A stretch of 64,000 bases of DNA from JACKJK01 sp046159835 (GTDB lineage: Bacteria; Pseudomonadota; Alphaproteobacteria; Rhizobiales; Tepidamorphaceae). Below, in pieces: positions 1 through 8,104 of the stretch. A program made the translations under genes and the position numbers. Under the pieces are notes generated by a model. It made no database searches, had not been told where the DNA came from, and saw only the letters and a list, made by a program, of their open reading frames with translations. Every line of letters starts with the position of its first letter. Position 1 is the first letter of the stretch. Where the stretch lies: contig NZ_JBJXCY010000002.1 of the NCBI RefSeq assembly GCF_046159835.1, positions 806,001 to 870,000 on the forward strand. The letters run 5' to 3'.

Positions 1-528
1 GGCGGCACGGCGATGGTCTTCCAGGATGCCGCCCTGATGGACTGGGCAAGCGTGCGCGACAATGTCTGGCTACCGCTGCGCTTTGCCGGTGTCTCTCGCC
101 GCGATGCGACGCCAGAGATCGATGCCGCGCTGGAAACGGTCGGGCTGTCGAACCGTGCCGACGCGCTGCCGAAAGAGCTTTCCGGCGGCATGGCGATGCG
201 CGTCTCCATTGCCCGCGCACTCGTCACCCGCCCCCGCCTGTTGCTGCTGGACGAACCCTTCGGCGCGCTGGACGAGATGACGCGTTTCCGCCTCAACGAT
301 GAGATCCTCGACCTGTGGCAGACGCGCGGACTGACGGTGGTCCTCGTCACGCATTCCGTGTTCGAGGCCGCCTTCATGTCGCAGCGCGTCGCGATCCTGT
401 CCGGCAGCCCGGCAAACGTCAGCACCACCATCGATTTGCCGGACGTGGTCCGCGACGCGACCTATCGGGAAAGCGCCGAATACCTGAATGTTGCGCGAAA
501 ACTGTCCCAAACACTCGCAAATCCGTGA
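1..528 (+). CDS. ABC transporter ATP-binding protein, NitT/TauT (SsuB/TauB) type, 5'-truncated
   Basis: The frame is open from the first base, so the true start and the Walker A motif lie upstream of the window. What remains shows the Q-loop region (VFQDAALMDW), an ABC signature that reads LSGGMAMR, a Walker B (LLLLDEPFGALDE) and the switch histidine (VLVTHSVFEA). The wording around these motifs is that of importers for nitrate, sulfonate, taurine or thiamine precursors, which energise uptake on the cytoplasmic face of the membrane together with a permease and a periplasmic binding protein. Neither partner is in the window, so the substrate cannot be named. The gene is followed after about 108 bases by a MarR regulator on the same strand. 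Confidence 0.85.
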   Translation, partial: GGTAMVFQDAALMDWASVRDNVWLPLRFAGVSRRDATPEIDAALETVGLSNRADALPKELSGGMAMRVSIARALVTRPRLLLLDEPFGALDEMTRFRLNDEILDLWQTRGLTVVLVTHSVFEAAFMSQRVAILSGSPANVSTTIDLPDVVRDATYRESAEYLNVARKLSQTLANP

Positions 529-636
529 CGATCTCAAGTTTTTGACCGTTACGGTATTTGACCCGAGGGGCTGAACAGTCCACACTTTACGTGTCGGCAT
601 TCAAGGTCCGGCTGACCCGAGGGGGACGGGGCTGCC

Positions 637-1074
637 ATGAAGAGCTGGTACGAGGACTCTTTGAGTTATCAGCTGTTGCGCGCTGCACGGCTGCACCGTA
701 CGCGCGCGGCAAGTTACCTGGCCGAAATCGGCATCCATCCCGGACAGGAAACGGTTCTGCTGTCGCTGGCCGACAATGACGGCCAGTCCATGACGGCCTT
801 GTCCGTTGCACTTGGCGTCAAGCCGCCGACCATCACCAAGATGATCGCCCGCATGGGAACGCAAGGGTTGCTGACGCGCTCGACCGCCGAACAGGACAAG
901 CGCAGCTTCACCGTCACGCTCACCGACCTTGGCCGCGAGAAGGCAACCAGCCTCAAGAAGCTGTGGAAGCGGCTCGAAAAGGAAGCTATGAGCGGTCTGG
1001 AAGAACGTGACCGCAAACGGTTTTCGAAGCTGCTCGGCCAGGTGTCGACAAATCTGGCCGCGCCCGAAGCCTGA
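637..1074 (+). CDS. MarR family transcriptional regulator
   Basis: This 145-residue protein has the size and layout of MarR regulators. N-terminal dimerisation helices (LSYQLLRAARLHRTRAASYL) are followed by a winged helix-turn-helix around residues 45-100, with the recognition region MTALSVALGVKPPTITKMIARM and a wing containing DKRSFTVTLTDLGRE. MarR proteins bind palindromes as dimers and usually repress nearby genes until a small aromatic or acidic ligand binds. Here the likely target is the aminotransferase that starts 20 bases after its stop codon, or the gene itself. The start ATG at 637 follows a purine-rich stretch (gaggggg). No operator was identified with confidence. Confidence 0.85.
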   Translation: MKSWYEDSLSYQLLRAARLHRTRAASYLAEIGIHPGQETVLLSLADNDGQSMTALSVALGVKPPTITKMIARMGTQGLLTRSTAEQDKRSFTVTLTDLGREKATSLKKLWKRLEKEAMSGLEERDRKRFSKLLGQVSTNLAAPEA

Positions 1075-1094
1075 AGGCCCTGGAGCTGCATCAA

Positions 1095-2270
1095 TTGCTC
1101 GACACGATCGACGGTTTCGACCGCATCGGCGATGAGAACGCCTTTGCCGTCCTCGCCCGCGCAACCGCCCTTGGCGACAAGGGCATGGACATCATCAATC
1201 TCGGCATCGGCCAGCCGGATTTCCCGACCCCGCCGCACATCGTCGAGGCCGCCGTCCGCTCGCTGCGCGACGGCCACCACGGTTACACGGCCGCCAACGG
1301 CATCGCACCGCTGCGCGCCGCCGTCTGCGCCGACCTGCACCGGCGGCTGTCTGTCGAGGTTGACCCCGACAACGTGATGATCGTGCCGGGCGGCAAGGTG
1401 ACGATGTTCGCCGCGATCCTGATGTTCGGCCAGCCCGGCGTCGAGATCATGTATCCAGACCCCGGCTTCCCGATCTATCGCTCGATGATCGAGTTCACCG
1501 GCGCAAAGCCCGTCCCGATCCCCATGCGCGAGGAAAGCGGCTTCGCGTTTTCGGCGGATGAAACCCTGTCGCTCATCACGAACAAGACCCGGCTGATCAT
1601 CCTGAACTCGCCGGCAAACCCCACCGGCGGTGTCACGCCGCCGGAAGAAATCGACGCGCTCGTTGCCGGGCTTGAGGCGCACCCGAACGTTGCTATCCTG
1701 TCCGACGAGATCTACGGCCAGATGACCTATGACGGGCTGGAACACCGCAGCCTGCTGACCTATCCGCAGCTGCGCGACCGGCTGATCCTGCTCGACGGCT
1801 GGTCCAAGACCTACGCGATGACAGGCTGGCGGCTCGGCTATTCGGTCTGGCCGGATGCACTGGCCGACAAGGCGCGCAAGCTGGCGGTCAACTCGTGGTC
1901 CTGCGTGAACGCCACCGCCCAGCACGGCGGGTTGGCCGCGCTGGAAGGCCCGCAGGACTGCGTGTCGGAAATGATGGCAGCGTTCGAGCGCCGCCGTGCG
2001 CTCGTCGTCGAGCGGCTTAACGCCTTGCCGGGCGTCACCTGTGCCACGCCGGGCGGCGCGTTCTATGCGTTCCCCAACGTCTCGGCACTGGGAACACCCG
2101 CCAAGCGGCTGGCATCCGACCTGCTGGAAAAGACCGGCGTTGCGACAATCGGCGGCCCGGATTTCGGCACGCTGGGCGAAGGCTACCTGCGGGTCTCCTA
2201 CGCCAACTCCGAAAGCCGGATCGCCGAGGCCATGGACCGGTTCGAGGCTTTCCTGAACGAACGCGGCTAG
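1095..2270 (+). CDS. Pyridoxal-phosphate aminotransferase, class I/II (aspartate aminotransferase-like)
   Basis: This is a fold-type I aminotransferase of 391 residues, the usual length. Visible hallmarks are INLGIGQPDFPTP near residue 33, the NPTGG loop, the SDEIYGQMTYDG segment that holds the cofactor-contacting Asp and Tyr, the Schiff-base lysine in WSKTYAMTGWRLGY (Lys238) and a C-terminal substrate Arg in GYLRVSYA. It should move amino groups between an amino acid and 2-oxoglutarate in the cytoplasm; the exact substrate cannot be read from sequence. The start is a TTG at 1095, chosen because GGAG lies 9 bases upstream and the next in-frame ATG (1185) would remove conserved N-terminal sequence. 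It is probably co-transcribed with the upstream marR. Its stop overlaps the end of the convergent DUF533 gene by 4 bases. Confidence 0.87.
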   Translation: MLDTIDGFDRIGDENAFAVLARATALGDKGMDIINLGIGQPDFPTPPHIVEAAVRSLRDGHHGYTAANGIAPLRAAVCADLHRRLSVEVDPDNVMIVPGGKVTMFAAILMFGQPGVEIMYPDPGFPIYRSMIEFTGAKPVPIPMREESGFAFSADETLSLITNKTRLIILNSPANPTGGVTPPEEIDALVAGLEAHPNVAILSDEIYGQMTYDGLEHRSLLTYPQLRDRLILLDGWSKTYAMTGWRLGYSVWPDALADKARKLAVNSWSCVNATAQHGGLAALEGPQDCVSEMMAAFERRRALVVERLNALPGVTCATPGGAFYAFPNVSALGTPAKRLASDLLEKTGVATIGGPDFGTLGEGYLRVSYANSESRIAEAMDRFEAFLNERG

Positions 2271-2965
2271 ACGGTCTCGCGCGCCGCGCCGATCGTCTCG
2301 TCGAGGCTCTCTTTCAGGGCCGGGTCGATGTTGAGCCGGGCGGCCAGCATGTCGAGATAGGCGCGCTCCGCCGGATGGTCGATGTCCACCGCCACGCTGG
2401 AGGCGGTGTAGAGCTCCATCGCGACTTCCGGGCTGGTGGCGGCCTTCACGACCTTGTCCACGTCGAGCGGCGCGCGGATTTCCCGGATGACGAATTCCAG
2501 CTCCTCCTCGCCGAGGCCGAGCGTATCGACCTTGCCGATGATGCGGGAGCGTTCCTCGTCATCGATGTGCCCGTCGGCCTTGGCGGCCTGGATCATCGCG
2601 ACGATGAGCGACTGCGCACGATCCTGCTCGTGGCCGCGATCCGGGATGAAGTCAGTGTCTTCCGGCGGCAGCATCACCGGCTCTCCGCCGGGGCGCTGAT
2701 TGCCGTTCTGCTTGGCCTGCCAGTCCTGGTAGGCCTTGTAGGCAAGGCCCGCGACGGCGGCCATGCCGCCATATTTCAGCGCCTTGCCGCCCAGCTTGCG
2801 GCCCGTCTTGGTGCCCAGCAGCAGCGAGGCGATGCCGCCTGCGATGGCCGTTGCGGCGAGCGGGTTGTTCTGCGCGCGCGTCTTGAGGTCGTTGGCGTGA
2901 CGCTCCACGCGCTGCGAGGTGTCCGCTCCCAGGTACTGGTCGAGCAGGGCCTTGGCATCGATCAT
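2267..2965 (-). CDS. DUF533 / TerB-like tellurite-resistance family protein (YebE-like)
   Basis: The 232-residue protein begins with a short helix (MIDAKALLDQYLG). A Gly/Ala-rich hydrophobic stretch follows (residues about 35-80: AATAIAGGIASLLLG and YGGMAAVAGLAYKAY), probably membrane-associated. A charged linker then leads to an all-helical C-terminal TerB/DUF533 domain (about residues 115-232) with the family pattern ADGHIDDEERSRI. Homologues such as E. coli YebE are inner-membrane stress-related proteins of unknown biochemical activity. The gene stands alone, convergent with the aminotransferase and upstream of the TRAP genes on the same strand. Function beyond family membership is not known. 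Confidence 0.82.
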   Translation of the reverse strand: MIDAKALLDQYLGADTSQRVERHANDLKTRAQNNPLAATAIAGGIASLLLGTKTGRKLGGKALKYGGMAAVAGLAYKAYQDWQAKQNGNQRPGGEPVMLPPEDTDFIPDRGHEQDRAQSLIVAMIQAAKADGHIDDEERSRIIGKVDTLGLGEEELEFVIREIRAPLDVDKVVKAATSPEVAMELYTASSVAVDIDHPAERAYLDMLAARLNIDPALKESLDETIGAARETV

Positions 2966-3071
2966 TGTCGCAATCCTGACGTTGCATGGCTGAAGGTCGA
3001 AGTGACCTTCAGCTATGTGTGCAACGCCCCCATAACAAGGGTCATGGGCCTGCGATGGTTGACGATTTTCC

Positions 3072-4682
3072 TCAGCGCGTGACGAGTTCCGGTCCCATCA
3101 GCGCGTAGGGCAGCGTGATGGAGATGGCCGGGACGTAGGTCACCAGGATCAGGAACACGAACAGCACCGCCACGAAGGGCGCCGCGGCCCGCACGACCTG
3201 AACGAGGCTCATGCCGGTGATGCCCGATGTCACGAACAGGTTCAGCCCGATCGGCGGGGTGATCATGCCGATTTCCATGTTCACCACCATGATGATGCCA
3301 AGGTGGACCGGGTCGACGCCGAGCTGCATGGCGATGGGGAACACCACCGGCGCAACGATCAGCAGTAGGCCCGACGGCTCCATGAACTGCCCGCCGAGCA
3401 GCAGCAGCACGTTGACGGCGATCAGGAACGTGAACCAGTTGAAACCGTAGTCGAGCATCAGCGCGGTGATGGCGTCCGGGATGCGCTCCGAGGTCAGCAC
3501 GTGGGCAAACAGCAGCGCGTTGACGATGATGAACATCAGCATCAGCGTCGTCTTGGCCGCGTCCACCAGCACCTTGCGGGTTTCGTCGTGGAAGAAGGTG
3601 CGGAAGGAATTGCGCCCCATCAGGCCGAGGTTGCGCCACCAGATCGGAAAGCCCGACGACAGGTACCCGAGCAGGTTGCCGCCGTCACCGCGCCACAGGG
3701 CGTAGGCGATCATGATGCCGAGCGACAGCACGAGGCCGACCAGCGCGCGCGAGGTCGCCGTCACGTTTTCCCAGTCCGCCGTGACGAAGAAGGTCAAGAT
3801 CATCCACACGAAGAAGAACGAGATGGCATAGACCGTCGCGGAGAACCCGACGCGGGCACGCCGGCTGTCGGTGTCCTCTACCCACGCGATGCCCTTCATC
3901 GGGCCCATGTCGCGGTAGACGAACAGCGACACGAGGAAGGCATATACAGCCGCCACGGCAGCGGCTTCCGTCGGCGTGAAGACGCCGCCATAGATGCCGC
4001 CGATGATGATGATGATGAGGAAGAGACCCCAGCCGGCCTGCTTGCCGCCCTCGATGATCTCGTGGAAGCCCTTCCACTCCTCGGCCGGCAGGTTGCGGCG
4101 GCGCGCGATGATGTAGATCGCGCCCATCAGCATGGCACCGGCAACGATGCCCGGCACGACACCGGCGAGGAACATGCGCCCGACCGAAACGTCGGTCGCT
4201 GCCGAGTACACGACCATCACGATGGACGGCGGGATCAGGATGCCGAGCGTGCCGGCATTGGCGATGATGCCGGCCGCGAAATCCTTGCTGTACCCGACCT
4301 GCCGCATGCCGGCGATTGCAATTGTGCCGATGGCGACCACGGTTGCGGGCGAAGAGCCGGAGAGGGCTGCGAACATCATGCAGGCGAGCACGCTCGCCAT
4401 GGCGAGGCCGCCACGGAAATGCCCGACGGTCGCGATGGCGAACCGGATGATGCGCCGTGCCACGCCGCCCGTCGACATGAAGGCCGAGGCCAGGATGAAG
4501 AACGGGATCGCCAGCAGGGTGTAGTTCTGCGAGGCGGTGAACAGCTGCAACGCCACCGACGACATGGAGTCGTTGGAGAAGTACGCGATCACCATGATGG
4601 AGGACAGGCCGAGCGACACGGCCACCGGTGCGCCGAGGAACAGAAGCCCCAGCACCATTCCGAAAAGGACTGCGATTTCCAT
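3072..4682 (-). CDS. dctM: TRAP transporter large permease subunit (DctM-like), with an internal insertion
   Basis: This is the 536-residue large membrane subunit of a tripartite ATP-independent periplasmic transporter, which couples an ion gradient to import of an organic acid captured by the DctP protein. The N-terminus (MEIAVLFGMVLGLLFLGAPVAV in shorter form across the family) and segments such as GSSPATVVAIGTI and the C-terminal PPIGLNLFVTSGI are typical DctM signatures, with many predicted helices. It is about 100 residues longer than a classical DctM of roughly 430. The extra material lies near residues 255-385 and includes two or more added hydrophobic helices (TVYAISFFFVWMILTFFV and ALVGLVLSLGIMIAYALW). 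The gene starts 5 bases after the dctQ stop, so the two are co-transcribed. Confidence 0.93.
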   Translation of the reverse strand: MEIAVLFGMVLGLLFLGAPVAVSLGLSSIMVIAYFSNDSMSSVALQLFTASQNYTLLAIPFFILASAFMSTGGVARRIIRFAIATVGHFRGGLAMASVLACMMFAALSGSSPATVVAIGTIAIAGMRQVGYSKDFAAGIIANAGTLGILIPPSIVMVVYSAATDVSVGRMFLAGVVPGIVAGAMLMGAIYIIARRRNLPAEEWKGFHEIIEGGKQAGWGLFLIIIIIGGIYGGVFTPTEAAAVAAVYAFLVSLFVYRDMGPMKGIAWVEDTDSRRARVGFSATVYAISFFFVWMILTFFVTADWENVTATSRALVGLVLSLGIMIAYALWRGDGGNLLGYLSSGFPIWWRNLGLMGRNSFRTFFHDETRKVLVDAAKTTLMLMFIIVNALLFAHVLTSERIPDAITALMLDYGFNWFTFLIAVNVLLLLGGQFMEPSGLLLIVAPVVFPIAMQLGVDPVHLGIIMVVNMEIGMITPPIGLNLFVTSGITGMSLVQVVRAAAPFVAVLFVFLILVTYVPAISITLPYALMGPELVTR

Positions 4683-4687
4683 GGGAC

Positions 4688-5404
4688 TTAAGCCTTCATC
4701 TCGTCGCCGAGATCGTCCTTGTGTTCGGCCACAAGGTCTTCGGCTTCATGTCCGGCGATCACCAGCTCGCGCTCGCCCTTCCAGATTGCCACGATCGCCT
4801 GCAGGCTGCGGAACACCAGCAGCGCAAGCCCGATCGGCAGCATGAGATAGGCAACCCAGCGCTGGACCCGTTCCTGGCCCGTGAGAGGTTGCAGGAATTC
4901 CGGCCACTTCAGTTCGTCGAGGCCGGTACCCCGCTCGAACATGAACGTCCAGTAGCCGACAGCGCCGGTCTGCCGCCAGTTGGTCGACAGGTCCGCGCCG
5001 AAGAGGTTCAGCCAGGATGCGTTGAGCAGGATCGCCGCGTAGAGGAACACCGCGATTGCGCCGATCAGCGCGACCCCGCGGAACACGGTGGCGGGCAGCA
5101 GGCGGATAACGGCATCGACGCCGAGATGCGAGCCGATCTTGATGCCGTAGCTCATCCCGAACAGGATCAGCCAGGCGAAGGCGACACGCTGGAATTCGAG
5201 GGCACCCTGCATGCCGGTGTTGAAACCGTAGCGCAGGATGACCTGCACGAAGGCAACGAGGGTAATGATCGCCAGCAGGGCGGCAACCACGGTCTCCTCG
5301 AACTTGGCGACAGCCTCGGGGCGCTTGCGCTCCCAGGCCCACAAGCCAAGGACGATGAGGAGCAGAGCCAGGTATGGCCAGATGATGGCCCAGTTGATCG
5401 ACAT
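4688..5404 (-). CDS. dctQ: TRAP transporter small permease subunit (DctQ-like)
   Basis: This 238-residue membrane protein has four predicted hydrophobic segments. They start with WAIIWPYLALLLIVLGLWAW at the N-terminus, then VVAALLAIITLVAFVQVILRY, a third around ATVFRGVALIGAIAVFLYAA and a fourth, YLMLPIGLALLVFRSLQAI. The FQRVAFAWLILFGMSYGIK region resembles the DctQ family signature, in which the small subunit packs against DctM in the inner membrane. A loop between helices three and four is longer than in small DctQ proteins, in keeping with the DctPQM type that carries larger acids. It lies between dctP (115 bases upstream) and dctM (5 bases downstream), all transcribed leftward. Confidence 0.92.
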   Translation of the reverse strand: MSINWAIIWPYLALLLIVLGLWAWERKRPEAVAKFEETVVAALLAIITLVAFVQVILRYGFNTGMQGALEFQRVAFAWLILFGMSYGIKIGSHLGVDAVIRLLPATVFRGVALIGAIAVFLYAAILLNASWLNLFGADLSTNWRQTGAVGYWTFMFERGTGLDELKWPEFLQPLTGQERVQRWVAYLMLPIGLALLVFRSLQAIVAIWKGERELVIAGHEAEDLVAEHKDDLGDEMKA

Positions 5405-5519
5405 CGAAATCCCCCCGGATTCCGGGCTCCTCCGGCGCGCGTGAGCCCCGCCGCGGTCCCGTTATGGATCCGGGCAGCGCACCGCGCCACCCGGACCGGT
5501 CGTCTCGATTAAAGCAGGA

Positions 5520-6521
5520 TCAGTTGGTGCCGTTTGCAGAAACGGCCGCGTCGATCAGGTCCTTGCCGATGTCGCCTTCGAACTGGCTCCAGACCGGCTT
5601 CATCGCGGAGACCCACGCTTCGCGCTGGCTGGCATCGAGTTCACGGATCTCGCCGCCGGCGTCCAGGATGTTCTGGCGGTTCTTGGATTCGGTCTCGCCC
5701 ACGGCGTCGTTCGCGGCCTGCGTGACTTCGTCGACGATCGTCACAAACTGATCGCGAACCGCCGGCTCAAGCCCGTCCAGCCACTCCTTGGAGGTGACGA
5801 GCAGGTAAGCGAGAACCTGGTGGTTTGTCTCGGTGATGCCGTCCTGAACTTCGAAGAACTTCTGGGTGTAGATGTTCGACCAGGTGTTCTCCTGTCCGTC
5901 GACAACGCCGGTCTGCAGCGCGCCGTAGACTTCCTTGAAGGCGAGCTTCTGAGCGGACGCGCCCATCGCCTCGATCATCGCGACCGCGACGTCGGAGGTC
6001 TGCACGCGGAACTTCAGGCCGTTGGCATCTTCAGGCACCAGCAGCGGCTTCTTGGCCGAGAACTGCTTCAGGCCCGACAGCCAGTAACCAAGGCCAGTAT
6101 AGCCTTCGCCTTCCATGGCCTTGAGCATGCCCTTGCCGGAGTCGGAGTTGTTGAAGGTGTTGACCGCGCCGAGGCTGGAGAACAGGAACGGCAGGTCGAA
6201 CAGACGATACTTGAGCGTATACGCCTCGAACTTCGACAGCGACGGAGCGGCAAGCTGCACGTCGCCGAGCAGCAGGGCTTCCAGCACCTTGTCGTCGTCA
6301 TACAGCGTGGAGTTCGCGAAGACCTCCATGCAGGCGGTGCCGTTCATTTCCTCGTTCACGCGCTCGGCGAGCATCGTTGCGGCATCACCCTTGGGGTGGC
6401 CGGTCGCGGCGACAACGTGACTGAACTTGATGACCATCTCGCCGTCGTCGCAATTCGCGAGGGCAGACGAGGCAGAGAAGGTGAGCGCGACCGCAGCAGC
6501 GGCCCCGAGAATCCGTTTCAT
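5520..6521 (-). CDS. dctP: TRAP transporter periplasmic solute-binding protein (DctP-like)
   Basis: This is the extracytoplasmic solute receptor of the TRAP system. The first 27 residues are a clear Sec signal peptide (MKRILGAAAAVALTFSASSALA, then the mature Asn-Cys). The mature protein has the DctP fold features: IKFSHVVAATGHPKG near the N-terminus, and a central FRVQTSDVAVAMIEAMGA whose Arg normally forms the salt bridge with the ligand carboxylate. It also has the motif GALQTGVVDGQENTWSN. The start at 6521 was preferred to an upstream in-frame ATG (6536) because GGGAGGA sits just ahead of it and the shorter form starts directly with the signal peptide. The ligand is probably an organic acid but cannot be named. 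It is probably controlled by the adjacent DctB/DctD pair. Confidence 0.93.
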   Translation of the reverse strand: MKRILGAAAAVALTFSASSALANCDDGEMVIKFSHVVAATGHPKGDAATMLAERVNEEMNGTACMEVFANSTLYDDDKVLEALLLGDVQLAAPSLSKFEAYTLKYRLFDLPFLFSSLGAVNTFNNSDSGKGMLKAMEGEGYTGLGYWLSGLKQFSAKKPLLVPEDANGLKFRVQTSDVAVAMIEAMGASAQKLAFKEVYGALQTGVVDGQENTWSNIYTQKFFEVQDGITETNHQVLAYLLVTSKEWLDGLEPAVRDQFVTIVDEVTQAANDAVGETESKNRQNILDAGGEIRELDASQREAWVSAMKPVWSQFEGDIGKDLIDAAVSANGTN

Positions 6522-6701
6522 AGATGTTCCTCCCAATCAGGACGATACCCGGCTGATCCGGGTCATTCATTGCGGCGCACGTATGGGGGCGCCGCGTGGG
6601 AGGGATTCTAACACGGGCGCAAGGGCAGCCGGATACGGCGTAAAATCCACTGTTTTAACAAAAGCTTAACGCCGAAAACGCGCCCCGCACTCGCGGTCGA
6701 A

Positions 6702-6753
6702 TGTGTCGAAATCCCTACACGATCATGGCCGAAATGTGTGGAAACCTACACAT
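6702..6753 (-). promoter_or_regulatory. Two candidate DctD-type upstream activator sites
   Basis: Two dyad elements are visible: tgtgtcgaaatccctacac (6702-6720) and atgtgtggaaacctacacat (6734-6753). Both have TGTG/CACA-like arms around a GAAA core, and their centres are about 32 bases apart, close to three helical turns. They sit roughly 180-230 bases upstream of dctP, and the second overlaps the dctD stop codon. From memory, DctD sites upstream of rhizobial dctA have a similar TGTGCGG...CCGCACA form, so binding by the neighbouring regulator is a reasonable inference. No convincing -24/-12 sigma-54 promoter was found between these sites and dctP. Confidence 0.5.
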
Positions 6754-8104
6754 CGCCCGGATCGTCCGCGGAGATGCCGTGCTTGCGCATCTTGTCGTAG
6801 AGCGTCTTTCGAGACACCCGCAGCGCCTCGTAAGTCGGCTTGATACGGCCTTCATTGGCCGACAGCGACCGGGCGATGACGGCACGCTCGAACGCACCGA
6901 CCTGCTCGGCAAGGGTGCCGTCGCCGAAGAAGCGTTCCGCGTCTCCCTCGCCGGCGAGGTCTTCCGGTTTCAGGACACCAAGCACCAGCCTGTCGGCGAT
7001 GTTGCGCAACTCGCGCACGTTGCCCGGCCAGTCCGCCGCCGACAGCGCCGTCAGCACCGCCGGCGGGATATCGGGAATCTCGCGGCGGTAGCGGGCGCGG
7101 GCCTTGCGCATCAGGTGGTGCAGCAGCAGGGGGATGTCGCCGCGCCGCGCCGAGAGCGGCGGCACCGCGATCGTCACCACGTTCAGCCGGTAGTAGAGGT
7201 CTTCGCGAAATCCGCCCGCCTCGCTCAGCTTCTGCAGGTCTGCCTTGGACGCGGCAAGAAAGCGCAGGTCCAGCGCGACGGTCTTGTTGGAGCCGAGCTT
7301 TTCCAGCGAACGGGTCTCGATTACCCGCAGCAGCTTCGCCTGCAGGTCGAGCGGCATGGAGTCGATTTCATCCAGCAGCACCGTGCCGCCATTTGCGTGT
7401 TCGAGCTTGCCGATGCGCATCTCGCGCGCGCCGTTGAAGGCCCCGGCGAGATGCCCGAACAGTTCCGATTCGATGAGCTGCGCCGGCAATGCCGCACAGT
7501 TGAGCGCCACGAACGGCTTGGCGGCACGCGGCCCCGTATCGTGCAGCGCGCGCGCGACGACATCCTTGCCGACGCCCGTTTCGCCAAGGATCAGCACGTC
7601 CGCGTCACTCGCCGCCACCATGGACACCTGCTTGCGCAGGTCCACCGCGATGGGCGAGCGCCCGACGATCCGCTCCTCCAGCCCAGTGACGCCGGAAAGC
7701 TGTTCGCGCAGCGTCCTGTTCTCCAGCATCAGCCTGCGCCGCTCCAGCGCGCGGGCGACCACTGCTTCCAGTTCCGACGTCGGGAAAGGCTTCTCGATGA
7801 AGTCGTAGGCACCCGCCTTCATGGACTCGACCGCCAGCGACACGTCGCCATGCCCGGTGATGAGCACGACGGGTATCGACGCATCGATCTCCAGGGCAGC
7901 CTTCATCACCGCACTGCCGTCCATGCCGGGCAGGCGAATGTCGCTGATGAGCGCGCCGGCAAAACCCGGCGTGATGTGTTCGAGCGCCGGCTCGCCCCGG
8001 TTGAAGGCTGCGACCCGGAAACCTGCAAGTTCCAGCCCCTGCGCCAGCGTCAGCCGCAGGTCGTCATCATCGTCCACCAGCAGGATTTCCGGATCGCTGC
8101 TCAT
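6746..8104 (-). CDS. dctD: Sigma-54-type response regulator, DctD-like, with GAFNGA in place of GAFTGA
   Basis: The 452-residue protein has three parts. A receiver domain (residues 1-120) carries the acidic pocket LLVDDDDD and the phosphoacceptor Asp55 in ISDIRLPG. An AAA+ domain (about 145-375) has Walker A GETGVGKD near 174-181 and Walker B GGTVLLDEID. A C-terminal Fis-type helix-turn-helix (VSRKTLYDKMRKHGI) follows. It should activate the TRAP genes when phosphorylated by DctB. The loop that contacts sigma-54 reads GAFNGA (221-226) rather than the near-invariant GAFTGA; Asn codon AAC is one base from Thr ACC. Start 8104 gives a 4-base ATGA overlap with the dctB stop. An upstream in-frame start would add 17 atypical residues. 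Confidence 0.92.
   Translation of the reverse strand: MSSDPEILLVDDDDDLRLTLAQGLELAGFRVAAFNRGEPALEHITPGFAGALISDIRLPGMDGSAVMKAALEIDASIPVVLITGHGDVSLAVESMKAGAYDFIEKPFPTSELEAVVARALERRRLMLENRTLREQLSGVTGLEERIVGRSPIAVDLRKQVSMVAASDADVLILGETGVGKDVVARALHDTGPRAAKPFVALNCAALPAQLIESELFGHLAGAFNGAREMRIGKLEHANGGTVLLDEIDSMPLDLQAKLLRVIETRSLEKLGSNKTVALDLRFLAASKADLQKLSEAGGFREDLYYRLNVVTIAVPPLSARRGDIPLLLHHLMRKARARYRREIPDIPPAVLTALSAADWPGNVRELRNIADRLVLGVLKPEDLAGEGDAERFFGDGTLAEQVGAFERAVIARSLSANEGRIKPTYEALRVSRKTLYDKMRKHGISADDPGDV

Noticed and set aside
6560..6660. Possible sigma-54 promoter for dctP (ccggctgcccttgcgc on the minus strand)
   Set aside because: The GG-GC spacing fits only with a poor -12 element; with the better TTGC the spacing is two bases short.
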